Source of the DNA: Abelmoschus esculentus
Taxonomy: Eukaryota; Streptophyta; Magnoliopsida; Malvales; Malvaceae
Direction: 5' to 3'
Length of the DNA stretch: 64,000 nt
Assembly: GCA_035048815.1 (NCBI GenBank)
Contig: JAUCBN010000035.1
Location: 12,226,501-12,290,500, forward strand
In this document: positions 44,700 through 56,954 of the stretch, one piece after another
How the letters are laid out: each line of letters opens with the position of its first letter
How positions within the stretch are numbered: position 1 is the first letter of the stretch
The notes under the pieces: generated by a model
The model's input: only the letters and a program-made list of their open reading frames with translations
Database searches by the model: none
What the model was told of the DNA's origin: nothing
Program-made: the position numbers and the translations under genes

Positions 44700-46036
44700 G
44701 ATGAACTGATTGGTGTAACAATCATGCATCGTTCTTTGATCATATTGCGATGGCCTCTCTAGTAAAATGTGACTTGCGTGCATAGGAACTACGTCGCATA
44801 AAACACACTTTGTTGTTAATATAGCACCTAGTGTTAACTATGTTCTCTCGTTGCTCCTCTTCTTCTGCCATTTAGGTGTTTAAAAGCCTTTTAACAACCA
44901 TAAGTTGTCCTTCAACTGCAGGGGTGAATTCTTCTTCTCCTCTTTCTCGGATTCTTCAAAAATTTCTTCCTCATTATTCGATGCAATCTCTCCATTTTCC
45001 AGCAACAACATAGTGTTTTTATTTGGACATTGTCTAGCAATATGGCCATGCCCTAAGCACTTGAAACATTTGATCTCTCAGGATCGTGTGGACACTTCTT
45101 GTTGCTTTCCTCGAACATTCTCCACCATAGGCTTGGTTTTGGACGTTTCATCCTATTCTTTGCCTTGGAAAGGAGTATTTCTCTGAGGTGTGTTTGGACT
45201 CCATTTAGGGGCTGCATTAGTACCAACTCTAGAAGATGATCTCTTGCGTTGTTGCCTCTCAATTTTGATAGCCATATGCACCATGTCAATTTCAATGTAG
45301 TGTTGTAATTCCACTATATCAACAATCTCTTTGTTAAATCCGGACAAGAACCTTGCCATGGTGGCTTCACGGTCTTCATCCACACTTACTTGAATCATGG
45401 CTATCTCCATCTCTTTGAAGTAGTCTTCCACGCTTCTACTCCTTGTTTAAGATTCTGCAACTTATAATAGAGATCACGGTGATAATGAGTAGGCACATAA
45501 CGTTTCCTCAGAATACCTTTCATTTCTCTCCAAGTATTGATAGGTCATTCACCATTGCGTCTCCTTGTTGGTCTTAGTTGATCCCACCATACAAATGCGT
45601 ATCCAATAAATTCTAAGGCAGCCATGCGCACCTTCTTTTCCTCGGAATAGTTATGGCATTCGAAGATGTGCTCCACTTTGCTTTCCCAGTCCAAATATGC
45701 CTCCGGGTCTGATTTTCCTTGAAAAGGAGGGATGTTAACTCGGATGCTCTCAAAATTGTCATCCAATTGGCGATGGTTCCTTGCATTGTTCCGAACAGAA
45801 ATGACATCTTCTCCATCACTCTCTTCAATCTCATGTTGCATGGGATGCCTTCTATGATTCTGTCCATCTTGTCCCCTTGGACGTCCTTCACTAGACTCCT
45901 CAATACGGTCCATCTGCTCATGAATTCGTTCTAACTCAACATGTAAGAGCTTTTGCAATTCCCTTATTAGAGCTTGTGTTTAGAGGTTCTGGGCTGGTCG
46001 TTCTTCCCGATTGTTTGTATTTGAGTGTTTCGACAT
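44700..46036 (-). pseudogene. Chromovirus gag/protease pseudogene
   Basis: Starts at ATG 46036 (MSKHSNTNN). The gag domain (PPFQGKSDPEAYLDWESKVE, FVWWDQL) is clearly homologous to the young CRM-like gag; the CCHC knuckle CFKCLGHGHIARQC is at about 45075..45030. Stops occur near 45980 and 45546 and the frame shifts before 45431 and after 45153. A protease remnant (CDVVPMHASHILLERPSQYD) follows at about 44800. The sequence then passes directly to the 3' tail, so pol is missing. Confidence 0.75.
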
Positions 46037-46150
46037 ATTGTTAGTATGAATAAATGAAACAAAAGTTTAAGGACCTCACCAATTGACAAACACAAAATCC
46101 TCACGGTCAATCCAAGGAAAAAAATATGGCACTCAATTCACTCGTGTTTA

Positions 46151-49100
46151 CACTCGGGGTGTGCTATGATGAATGACCCCTCTCTTCGAGTGCATGTCAC
46201 AATGAACGGTCCCTATCTTTGAGCAGGTGCCGTGATAGATGACCCCTCTCTTTGAACGTATGTGGTGATTAATGACCCTTATCTTCGAGTGCATGTCACA
46301 ATGAACGGTCCCTATCTTTGAGCAGGTGCCGTGATAGATGACCCCTCTCTTTGAACGTATGTGGTGATTAATGACCCTTATCTTCGAGTGCATGTCATAA
46401 TTAACGATCCCTCTCTTTGAGCGTATACTATGATGGTCGACCCCTCTCTTTGAGCGTATACTATGATGGTCGACCCCTCTCTTTGAGCGTATATCACGAT
46501 GAATGACCCCTTTTCGAGTGCTTGTCATAATGAATGGTCCCTTTCTTTGAGCACATGTCGTGGAGAATGACCCCTCTCTTCGAGCATATGTCATAATGAA
46601 CGGTCCCTCTCTGTGAGCGGGTGCCATGATTGATGACCCTTCTCTTTGAGCGTATGTCGCGATGAATGAACCTTATCTTCGAGTGCATGTCATTATGAAT
46701 GGGCCCTTTTTAGAGCGTATACTGTGATGACTAACCCCGCTCTTTAAGCGTATGTCGTGGTGAATGACCCTTCTCTTCGAGCATATATCATAATAAACAA
46801 CCCCTCTCTTTGAGAGTATACCGTGATGGACGATCCCTTTCTTTGAGCGTATGTCGCGATGAATGACCCCTCTCTTCTAGTACATATCATAATGAACGGT
46901 CCCTTTCTTTGAGTGTATACCGTGATGGACAACCCCTCTCTTTAAGTGTATTTCGTGATGAATAACCCCTCTCTTCGAGCGTATATCATAATGAACGGTC
47001 CTTCTCATAGAGCGTATACGTTGGCCAATGACCCATTTCTTTCAGTGTATGTTGCGATGAATGACCCATCCCTTCATGTGCATGTCAAAGTGACCGGTCC
47101 CTCTCTTTGAGCGTACATCGTGATGGATGACCCTCTCCTTGAGCGTATGTCACGATGAATGACCCTTCCCTTCGAGTGAATGTCATGGTGAGCGATCCCT
47201 CTCTATGAGCGTATACCATGATGGACGACCCCACTCTTTGAGCGTTTGTCGCGATGAGTGACCCCTCTCTTCGAGTGCATGTCATAATGAACGGTCTCTC
47301 TCTTTGAGTGTATAACATCATGGACGAACCATCTCTTTGAGCGTATGTCGCAAAGAATGAGACCTTTCTTCGAGTGCATGTCATAATGAACGGTCTCTTT
47401 CTTAGAGCGTATGTTGCGGTGAATGACCCCTCTCTCCGAGCATATGTCATAATGAACAGTCTCTATCTATGAGCGGGTGTCATGATAGATGACCCCTCTT
47501 TGAGCGTATGTCACGATGAATGAACTATATCATCGAGTGCATGTCATAATAAATGATCCCTCACTTTGAGCGTATACTATGATGGACGACCCCTCTGTTC
47601 AAGCGTATGACTCGATGAATGATACCTCTCTTCGAGTGCATGTCATAATAAACGGTCCCTTTCTTAAAGCGTATACCGTGATGAATGAACCCTCTCTTCG
47701 AGCATATGTCATAATGAACGGTCCTTCTCTTTTAGAGTATACCGTGATGGACGACCCCTCTTTTTAAGCGTATGTCGGGATAAATGACCCCTCTCTTCGA
47801 GTGCATGTCATAATGTACGGTCCCTTTCTGAGAGTGTATAACGTGATGGACGACCCCTCTCTCTGAGCGTATGTCGCAGTGAATGACAACTCTCTTCAAG
47901 CGTATGTCATAATGAACGATTCCTCTATTTGAGCGTATGTTGTGATGGATAACCCCTCTCATTGAGCGTATGTCGTGATGAATGACCCCTCTCTTCGAGT
48001 GCATGTCATGGGAAACAGTCCCTCTATATGAGCGTATACCGTGATGGACAACCCCTTCCTTTGAGCGTATGTCGCGATGAGTGACCCCTCTCTTTGAGCG
48101 TATGTCGCATTGAATGACCCCTCTCTTCGAGTGCATATCATAATAAACGGTCCCTATCTTTGAGCGTATACCGTCATGGACGACCCCTCTATTTGAGTGT
48201 ATGTCACGGTGAATGACCCTTTCTTCGAGCGTACATCATAAAGAAAAGTCCCTCTCTTTGAGCGTATGCCATGATGGACGACCCCGCTCTTTGAGCGTAT
48301 GCCGCGATGAATGACCCCTATATTCGAGTGCAAGTCATAATGAACGGTCCCTCTTTTTGAGTGTATGGCTTGATGGACGACCCCTCACTTTGAGCGTATG
48401 TCGTGATGAATGACCACTCTTTTTGAGTGCTTGTTATGGTGAACAGTCCCTTTCTTAGAGCGTATACCATGATGGACGATCATTCTCTTTGAGCGTATGT
48501 CGCGATGAAATACCCCTTTCTTCGGGTGCATGTCATAATGAAATGTTTCTTTCTTAGAGCGTATACCGTGACGGACGACCCCTCTCTTCTAGCATATGTT
48601 GCGGTGAATGACCCCTCTCTTCAAGTTATAACATAATGAATTGTCCCTCTCTTTGAGAGGATACCAAGATGGACGATCCCTCTCTTTGAGCGTATGTCGC
48701 AATGAATGACCCCTATCTTCGAGTGTGTGTCATATGGAACGGTCCTCTCTTTGAGCGTATACTGTGATCGATGACCCCTCTCTTTGAGCGTATGTTGCGA
48801 TAAATGACCCCTCTCTTCAAGAGCATGTCATAATGAACGGTCCCTCACTTTGAGCGTATACCGTCATGGACGACCACTCTATTTGAGCGAATGTCGCGAT
48901 GAATGACCCCTCTCTTCGACTGCATGTCATAATGAACGGTCCCTTTCTTAGAGCATATACCGTGATGGACGACCCCTCTCTTTGAGAGTATATCGCGATG
49001 AATGACCCCTCAAATCGAGTTTTTGAGCATATGTTGCGATGAAATGACCCTTCTCTTCGAGTGCATGTCATGGTGAGAGGTCCCTCTCTTTGAGCGTATA

Positions 49101-49923
49101 CCTTGATGGACGACCCTTCTCTTTTAGCGTATGTCACGATGAATGACCCTCTCTGCGAGTGCATGTCATAATGAACAATCACTTTCTTAGAGCGTATACC
49201 GTGATGGGCGACACTTCTCTTTGATCGTATGTCGCAATGAATGACCTCTCTCTTCAAGCGTATGTCATAATGAACGATCCCTCTATTTGATGCATGTCAA
49301 GGTGAATGGTCAAATTGTTAGAGCCTATATCGTGATGGACAACCATTCTCTTTGAGCGTAAGTCACGGTGACTGACCCCTCTCTTCAAGCGTATGTCATA
49401 GTGAACGGTTCCTCTCTTTGAGCGTATGCGGTGATGGACGACCCCTCTCTTTGAGCGTATGTCGCGATGAATGACCCCTCTCTTCGAGTGCATGTTATAA
49501 TGAACGATCCCTCTCTTCGAGCGTATACCGTGCTGTACTCTGCCGCTCTTTGCGTGTATGTTGCGATAATGAACCCTCTCGTCGAGTGCATGTCATAATG
49601 AACGGTCCCTCTCTTTGAGCCTATACCGTGATGGATTCCGCCTCTCTTTGAGTGTATGTCGCGATGAATGACCCCTTTATTCGATTGCATGTCATAACGA
49701 ATGGTCCATCTCTTTGAGCGTATACCGTGATGGTCGCCGTCGCACTTTGAGCATATATCGCGATCAATGACCCCTCTCTTCGAGTGCATGTCATAATGAA
49801 CGATCCTTTCTTTGAGTGTATACCGTGAGGGACGACCCCTCTCTTTGAGAGTATGTCGCGATGAATAACCCCTCTCTTCGAGTGCATGTCATAATGAACA
49901 GTCCCTCTCTTCGAGCATATACC
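46151..49923 (+). repeat. 33/99-bp satellite, block 7
   Basis: 3.8 kb of plus-orientation satellite. A perfect 99-bp tandem copy lies at 46191..46388. The stretch 47410..48722 copies 36500..37895. The block ends at the hAT-like insertion. Confidence 0.95.
46191..46388 (+). repeat. Perfect tandem duplication of a 99-bp unit
   Basis: TGCATGTCAC at 46191 and 46290 begin two units that read identically for 99 bp, unlike neighbouring units, which differ at many sites. This indicates a recent single-unit duplication. Confidence 0.85.
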
Positions 49924-50861
49924 TAGAGGTGGCAAACGGGACATTCGGTTTGGTTTCGGTTCAATTCATTTTGGGTTTATTTACATTCGGTTTAGATTCG
50001 GTTTGGATCGGTTCTGGTTTCGGTTTCAATTTTAATTCGGTTATATGATAATTTGGTTCGGTTTAGATATCGGATCGGTGATTTAGGTCAATATCGGATC
50101 TGTTGTTTTCGGGTTGGGTCAATATTGGGTCGAAAGTTTTCGGGTCAGGTCCATGTCGGGTCATTCGGATCAGTTTGGGTCAATTGAATCTTTGAATTTT
50201 CAGGTTAATTTGGTTTGAGTTGGACTTAATTATAAATGTAATCGTCTATATTATATATAGAATTAATCATATATTCTTGTAAAAATATATCATTTTTATT
50301 TTATATTGGAATTGTTTTGAAAATTTTTGCCTCAGCTTTTATTCGAATAAAATCAGTATTGGTAATATAAGGGATAATGCCATTTTTGTGAATACATGGA
50401 TTCATTAATAACATTTTGGTCATTTTTATAACGCCCCAAATTTTAACAAAAAATAAACTGAATTTTAAAGTAGGAAATATAATATTAAAAATTAAATTAT
50501 TATCAGATATAGTGATTAATTAGTATTATCATAAAAAAAAGATAATAAAATATATATTATTTAATTATTTATCATATTGTTAAAAAGTAAACTATAGTAA
50601 AAATATATTATTCATTCACTTTGACTCAATTATCGGGTTAAAATCGGATTGATGTTCGGTTTAGATCGGTTTTTAGCAAGTTAATTTCGGGTTACTTTCG
50701 GTTCGGGTGAAATCGGTTACGGGTTCTTCTAGAATTTGGATCGGTTTCGGTTTCAGTTCGGGTTTCGAATCACTCTAAATCATCAGTTCCGTTTCGGTTT
50801 GGGTTTTGGTTCGGGTAAATCGGTTTGATTTTCGGCTCTCGGATCAAGTTTGCCAGGTCTA
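49924..50861. mobile_element. Non-autonomous hAT-like DNA transposon, 938 bp
   Basis: Terminal inverted repeats TAGAGGTGGCAAACGGGA and, inverted, TAGACCTGGCAAACTTGA. Flanks CATATACC (49916..49923) and CGTATATC (50862..50869) match at 6 of 8 positions and join into normal satellite, consistent with a diverged 8-bp hAT target duplication. The ends are rich in CGGTTT/TTCGGG motifs, the centre (50250..50640) is AT-rich, and there is no transposase ORF. Confidence 0.65.
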
Positions 50862-52025
50862 CGTATATCGTGATCAATGACCCCTCTCTTTGAGTATATG
50901 TTGTGATGAATGACCCTTCTCTTTGAGTGCATGTCAAGATGAACTGTCCCTCTCTTTGAGCGTATACCTTTATGGACTACCCCTCTCTTTGAGCGTATGT
51001 CACTATGAATGATCCCTCTCTTCGAGTGCATGTCATAATGAACAGTCTCTTTCTTAGAGCGTATACCGTGATTTACGACCCTTCTATTTGAGCGTATCTC
51101 ACGATGTATGATCCCTCTCTTCAAGAGTATGTCATAATGAACGATCCTTCTCTTCGAGTGTATACCGTGATCGATGACCCCTCTCTTTTAACGTATATTG
51201 CAATGAATGACCCTTCTCTTTGAGTGCATGTCATGGTGAAAAGTCCATTTCTTAGAGCGTATATCATGATGGACAACCATTCTCTTGAGCGTATGTCGCG
51301 TTAAATGACCCCTCTCTTCAAGCATATGTCATAGTGAACGGTCTCTCTTTGAGCATATATGGTGATGGACGACCAATCTCTTTGAGCGCATGTCGCGATG
51401 AATGACCCCTTTCTTCGAGTGCATGTCATAAGGAAAAATCCCTCTTTTTCAGCATATACCGTGATGTACGCCGCCGCACTTTGAGCTTATATTGCGATTA
51501 ATGACCCCTCTCTTCGAGTGATGTCATAATGAACGGTCCCTCTCTTTGAGCGTATACCTCTTCGACTGCATGTCATAGTGAACGATCCCTTTCTTAGAGT
51601 GTATATCGTGATGGACGAGCCCTCTCTCGGAGCGTTTGTCGTGATGAATGCCCCCTTCTTCGAGCATATGTCATGATGAACAGTCCCTCTCTTTGATCGT
51701 ATACCGTGATTGACGACCCCTCTCTTTGAGCATTTTTCGCGATGAATGACCCCTCTCTTCGAGTGCATGTCATGGTGAACGATTCCTCTCTTTGAGTGTA
51801 TACCGTGAGGAACGACACCTCTCTTTGAGCATATGTCGCGATATTTGACCCATTTCTTCGAGTGCAAGTCATAATTAATGGTCCCTTTCTTAGAGCGTAT
51901 ACCGAGATGAACAAGCCCTCTCTTTGAGCATATGTCACGATGAATGACCCCTCTCTTCGAGTACATGTCAATGAATGGTCCTTTTCTTAGAGTGTTTACC
52001 ATCATGGACGACCCCTCTCTTCGAG
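50862..52025 (+). repeat. 33/99-bp satellite, block 8
   Basis: Plus-orientation satellite; from 51702 it is the copy of 1..325. Confidence 0.95.
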
Positions 52026-52603
52026 TTCTCTCCTTAACTGTTGTTTTTAATTCTAGTGTTTACTCTCCCTTAAATTGTGATAATGAAGGCTTTCATTGCA
52101 TGTCTTCTCTTTCTTGCTTGCTGAAACTGACAACCTTAAAATGATGTAAAGACTCTCTTGAAAGCGTTAAAACCATTGCTGGAAATAACAACATTCAAGT
52201 GGTGTAATTGCTCCATTGAATTGCATTGTAACCAATCAGCCTTGATGGGTCTTCAAGGGACTTCAATTGATGTAAATGCCATGTCATTCCTGAGAATATG
52301 ATCAACCATTTGCTCCAAAAGAATAACATAACTGAAATATATAAGCAACCACTAGATAACAACTTTATTCAATAAAAATAAAAGTGAATGCATGAAACAA
52401 ATTTAATGAGCTAGATTAGTTAATGAAACTAGTTACATTGAATGTTCTAGTTTAATTAATAAAATGACACACTAAATTAACTTATAAACATAAGAAAACT
52501 ATCATGCTTTAAGTAAACTATCATGCATTAATTAAACTAATGAACTTAATTGAACTAACATGCTTAAATGAACATCAAGCATTATTTATTCATGCACACA
52601 TGC
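52026..52603. other. AT-rich insertion, second copy
   Basis: Near-identical to 326..902, part of the 3-kb duplication. Confidence 0.7.
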
Positions 52604-53092
52604 TGAACGGTCCCTTGAATGACCCCTATCTTTGAGTGCATGTCTTGGTGAACGATTTCTCTCTTTGAGAGTATACCGGGATGGGCAACTCCTCTCTTTG
52701 AGCGTATGTCGCAATGAATGACCCCTCTCTTCGAATGCATGTCATAACAAATAGTCCCTTTCTTAGAGCGTACACCATGATGGATGACCATTCTCTTTGA
52801 GCGTATGTTGCGATGAATGAGCCTTCTCTTCGAGTGTATGTCATAATGAACAGTCCCTTTCTCAAAGCTTATACCGTGATGGAAGACCTCTCTCTTTGAG
52901 CGTATGTCGCGGTCAAATGCCCCTCTCTTCGAGCGCATGTCATAATGAACGATCTCTCACTTTGTGCGTATGCCGTGATAGACGACCCCTCTCTTTGAGC
53001 GTATGTCACGATCAATGACCCCTCTCTTCGAGTGCATGTCATAATGAACTGTCCCTTTCTCAAAGCGTATATCGTGATGGAATACCCCTCTC
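52604..53092 (+). repeat. 33/99-bp satellite, block 9
   Basis: Copy of 903..1392 with scattered substitutions. Confidence 0.95.
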
Positions 53093-54796
53093 TGATATGC
53101 TCCAACTCTCCAAGATGCTTGTAGAGAGAAGCTTTGATTGCCCGGACCTTAGAATGCAAGCCAAGCCTTGTATCACGCTTGTTTCCTGAACAAAAGAATG
53201 TTAAAAGATGTTGGAAATAAGATAAGGATGATTCAAGAAGGGATTATGGTGTAGGGGATGTTGATGGTTGATTAAGGAAGGAAATAGAGGTGTTTAAGTG
53301 ATGTAAATGATATGAAAGGATATGTAAAGGGCTGGTGAAGAATAGTGGACGAAAATGGAAGATGGATGGTGATTATGGGGTGTTGAAATGATAGTATTCA
53401 AAGGGGTAAAGGTTATGTTATAGGAACATAAACCCAATCTAGTTGCAACTCTGAGGGTGGTAGATGCACTTAGACCTCTTGGAAATGTAATTCCAGAAAC
53501 CTAAAGTATAAAGGATGGAGGGTGACGCCACAATTCAAAGAGATGATTTGATATGTCGATAAAGTTCTAAAAAGAAAAAGAATGAAAGATTAACTCAGAA
53601 ACTAAATAATCTGATTCAAAGTTGTCTGAAATGCCAAAATGGCTACATATTTATAGGAAATGAAAGGGTGTGGACAAGGGACATTTCCCTTTGAAAGGGT
53701 GGCCGAATAGTGGCCTTGGTGTCTGTTCAATTGGTGGTGTCTCCCACTTTAACTGTTCGGTTGAATGGTGTCTCCTCCCAATAATTGTTGTAACTTTTCG
53801 ATTTAAAATTCTAGCTTGCACAGTCTTCAATAAATTAGACATATCTCGAGTTCCCGACAGCGGATTGATGAGATTCAACATGTGCTAGAAAGATAAGAGA
53901 CTGAGGAAACAACTTTCATGAAGACACCAAAGTCCAATTCTACTCATATCCTTCTCGAAATCGGCACACAAGTGGACCATCATGAATCTGTCCAATTTAG
54001 AGTGTTATCTCTTTGTTTTGGCGCTCAAAACATGTTTCCTTCCATGTTGGTCGGTTGTGTTTCTTGGGGAGGGAACATGTTCTTCCATGGTTGAGCTGTA
54101 GGTTGTAGGGTGAGCTAAGATGAGCTGGATGAACTAAGGTTGAGCTGGGTTGAGCTGAGCTAGATAGCTGAAAGTTCTCCATCTTTGAGTGAAGATTTGA
54201 GCTGAACGGCTAACCCCCTATCTTAGTGAACTTATCATAAGAGCCATAATACTCTACTCAATCCATAAGTGTGAGTAGGAGCTTATCCGAATTCCATATT
54301 AATTGAAATTCACCATTTTTCATTCTGAGCTCATTCTAGATTCGTGAACTGGAATGAAGCTAGCATCCGCTTCATTGCGCTGCCTAGAAGTGTTTTGTAC
54401 ATTTTAGTGCTGATCGGAAGCTGGTAAGTTTCTCAAACAATGATTCTTTGTTTTCAGCTCAAATGGTGCATTCGAGCTAAAATGGAGCTGGCCAATAGTC
54501 CCTTAAGCTGTGTTTAACTTAACCTGCAAAGAAAGAACTTAAACTAATAAGTATGATGTTAATAAACATGTGTTGAATATTAAAAATGCATAATATAAGT
54601 CAGATAAAGATTTGGTTCAATATCAATTACTAAGTTATCAATAGTAATATAAGGAAATAAACATTATAGGTATATAATATGAGATAGCAAGCGAGTGTAG
54701 CACATGAATTGAATAAATAAAGAGGATTAAGTAGAACTCCCTGAGTGGACTTGTGTGACTTAGGGTATGGCAAAATTTAAGGTTGGTCATGCACAA
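53093..54796 (-). repeat. Type Y LTR, second copy (minus)
   Basis: Copy of 1393..3085 with few differences. Its start, the polypurine tract and the internal tail are missing: at about 54797 it joins an inverted type X LTR fragment. Confidence 0.8.
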
Positions 54797-55393
54797 TATA
54801 CACCATTTAAATGAATGGTTATCCGAATAGTTAAAAGCTAGTTTGGCCAAATCCCTTAGAAAACTATAAATAGGACTTGAATTTTATTTTGTAATCATAA
54901 AATTCAGAATATATTTTATCCTTTGTGAGAATTTTCGCTCGTTTAGTTCTTCTTAGACCTTCACCAACTTATCAAGTACATGTGGCGTCAACCCCTCTTC
55001 TATCGATCTTGATACTTCTGGTTCTTTTAGTTTAATATACCATAAGGTTCAACATTAGGTTTTCAATAACCTAGTTTCTTCCTTGAGTATCTTTAAGATA
55101 CTATTTCCATTTCACCATCCATTACATATCCTCTCATTCCTTTCATCAATCTCAATCCTTTGTCATCACCACAAAACGTCCTAAACATCCATTCACCCTT
55201 ATCAACATTACACATCCTTTTCGCTTCCAAATCAGTCCCTAAACTATTTCTTTCATTCATCTCAGCTATTCCTTTCATCCCTAATCCTTAATTCTTCATT
55301 TTTTATTCACTTGTTGCGAGAGACTTGCTTCCTTCCAAGGTCCTATAATCAAAGTTTCTCGTTCAACATCCTTAACAAGATCGGTACATATCA
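54797..55393 (+). repeat. LTR type X fragment, copy d (plus)
   Basis: Inverted copy of 26074..26664, including the TATA box TATAAATAGG near 54864 and the LTR end TACATATCA. Confidence 0.8.
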
Positions 55394-55718
55394 GAAAGGG
55401 ACCGTTCACTTTGACATACAAACAAAGAGAGGGGTCATTCATCATGACATACGCTCGAAGAGAGGGGTCGTCCATCACGGTATACGCTCTAAAGAAAGGG
55501 ATCGTTCATTATGACATGCACTCGAAGAGAGCGGTCATTCATCACGACATACGCTCAATGAGAGTTGTCCATGATGGTATACGCTCAAAGAGAGGGGTCA
55601 TCCATCACGGTATACGCTCTAAAGAAAGGGATCGTTCATTATGACATGCACTCGAAGAGAGGGGTAATTCATCGCGACATACGCTTAATGAGAGGAGCTG
55701 TCCAGGACGGTATACGCT
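55394..55718 (-). repeat. 33/99-bp satellite, block 10 (inverted)
   Basis: The only block with the satellite in reverse orientation (plus strand reads CGAAGAGAGGGGTC). It is the reverse complement of about 25745..26073, monomer by monomer. Confidence 0.9.
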
Positions 55719-55798
55719 GACTTTCTAGACTTTACCAACAAATTCAGATTTTTGCTCAAAGTGCATTACTTTAGCCCTCTCATACATGTATCATTCGG

Positions 55799-56026
55799 CC
55801 CATGTGCATAAAATTCTCGCACTATGGTGGCATTTGCCTGGGGAGGTTGTAGGCAAAAAATCTCTCGTTCTTGATATTTAATCTTGTTGAACAAGTAATG
55901 TTCGATGCCGAAGTTTTCTTCCACACTGTGTTGGAACCCTTGTTCCTCCCACAATTTCCGAGCGACGAAAGATCTGTTGAGTCGGTCTGCAACAGTGGCG
56001 GGGGCAAATCGATTGTATGCTGCCAT
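55799..56026 (-). pseudogene. ORF2 N-terminus (Transposase_32-like), second copy
   Basis: ATG at 56026 reads MAAYNRFAPATVADRL, without the early stop of the other copy, and stays open to the junction with the nested LTR near 55799. Only about 75 residues of ORF2 remain, so it is a fragment. Confidence 0.65.
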
Positions 56027-56182
56027 GGATGAAGATTGGGAGTCTTTGAGACTTTCTTGAATAGATTCTGAAAATTTCAAGAATGCTTGTGAGTAGGCAG
56101 AGAGTATTGTGAGAGCAGGATTTAGTAGAATTCTAAGAAATCAAGAATGGGAGAGTGAATAGTTCAAGAGAAGGATGCTGCT

Positions 56183-56189
56183 TATATAG
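56183..56189 (-). promoter_or_regulatory. Internal TATA box of ORF2, second copy
   Basis: Minus strand CCTATATAAG, about 160 bp before the ORF2 ATG, the same spacing as at 14544. Confidence 0.5.
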
Positions 56190-56560
56190 GCCTCGGCCTT
56201 GTAGCCGTTTAAACTACTAGTTGTTTTGTAGCCGTTTTGAATTTACTGCCCGTTAGCATTTACTGCCGCGACGTAAGACTCGACAGATAGCCGTTACACT
56301 ATTTCTGCCCGTTGGGATTGTTACGGCTTCTAATACTGTTTACTATCTCAGCAGAATTCCTACTGTGAACTATTTCTCCCTTATTCTTGTTTTTATTGTC
56401 CTAAAAAAAAACTTAAAATAAAAACATCAATAACAAAAATTAAAAAAATAAAAACATAAATCCTAAACTTAAAACTAATCCTCATATAATAAATAGAAGG
56501 AAAGAGATATGTTACTGGTGGAGTGCATGTAAATGCATCTCCCAATTTACTTATCTCTTG

Positions 56561-56954
56561 TTAGCCTAGATTTTTCTTCAAGTGTTGGCCTTTCCCTTCT
56601 GCTTTGTGTCCATCCTTATTTTCTGCCTCCACCTCGGGCTTAATTTTCTTGCCAAATAATCTGCCGAGCGTGCTGTCGAGGTAGGATATCTTGGTATCCG
56701 CATCTGTTGTGTGGAGGACTTTGCACTCTTCTGGATTATCAAATTTTTTCAATTTGTGGAATGCATTGAGTTTGACTTGTTGGTCATTGACCCTCATTGT
56801 CAACTCTCTATTTCCCACATCAATTAAGGTTTATCCAGTAGCAAGGATAGGTCTTCCCAGAATGATCGGTGCATTATCATCTGCTTCACAGTCAAGGACA
56901 AGGAAGTCGACAGGAAAAATAAATTTGTCTACCCTTACCAATATGTCCTCTATT
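56561..56954 (-). pseudogene. gag-protease 3' end, second copy
   Basis: Minus-strand copy of 13784..14171. It contains the end of the protease (LGRPILATG), the same TAA as at 13899, and the open stretch ending GQHLKKNLG. It is truncated at 56954 by satellite. Confidence 0.75.

Larger units (their letters stand above)
43722..46150 (-). mobile_element. Non-autonomous chromovirus (gag only), minus strand
   Basis: On the minus strand: 5' leader (no 5' LTR; satellite abuts at about 46150), gag pseudogene, a protease remnant, a tail, polypurine tract (44328..44345) and a type Y LTR starting TGATATGTGCAC at 44327. The LTR has lost about 1 kb in its middle (break at about 43912) and its last bases. 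RT, RNase H and integrase are absent. Confidence 0.7.
55719..56954 (-). mobile_element. Inverted fragment of the Athila-like element
   Basis: Reverse complement of about 13784..15010: the gag-protease 3' end, spacer, internal TATA box, ORF2 start and first bases of the nested LTR. It is cut at both ends by satellite. The left junction shares GCT (55716..55718) between satellite and fragment. Confidence 0.85.

Noticed and set aside
49950..50240. TTCGGT/CGGTTT-rich sequence as a telomere-like or microsatellite repeat.
   Set aside because: The motifs are degenerate and not in fixed register, and they lie inside an element with inverted ends and a target duplication.
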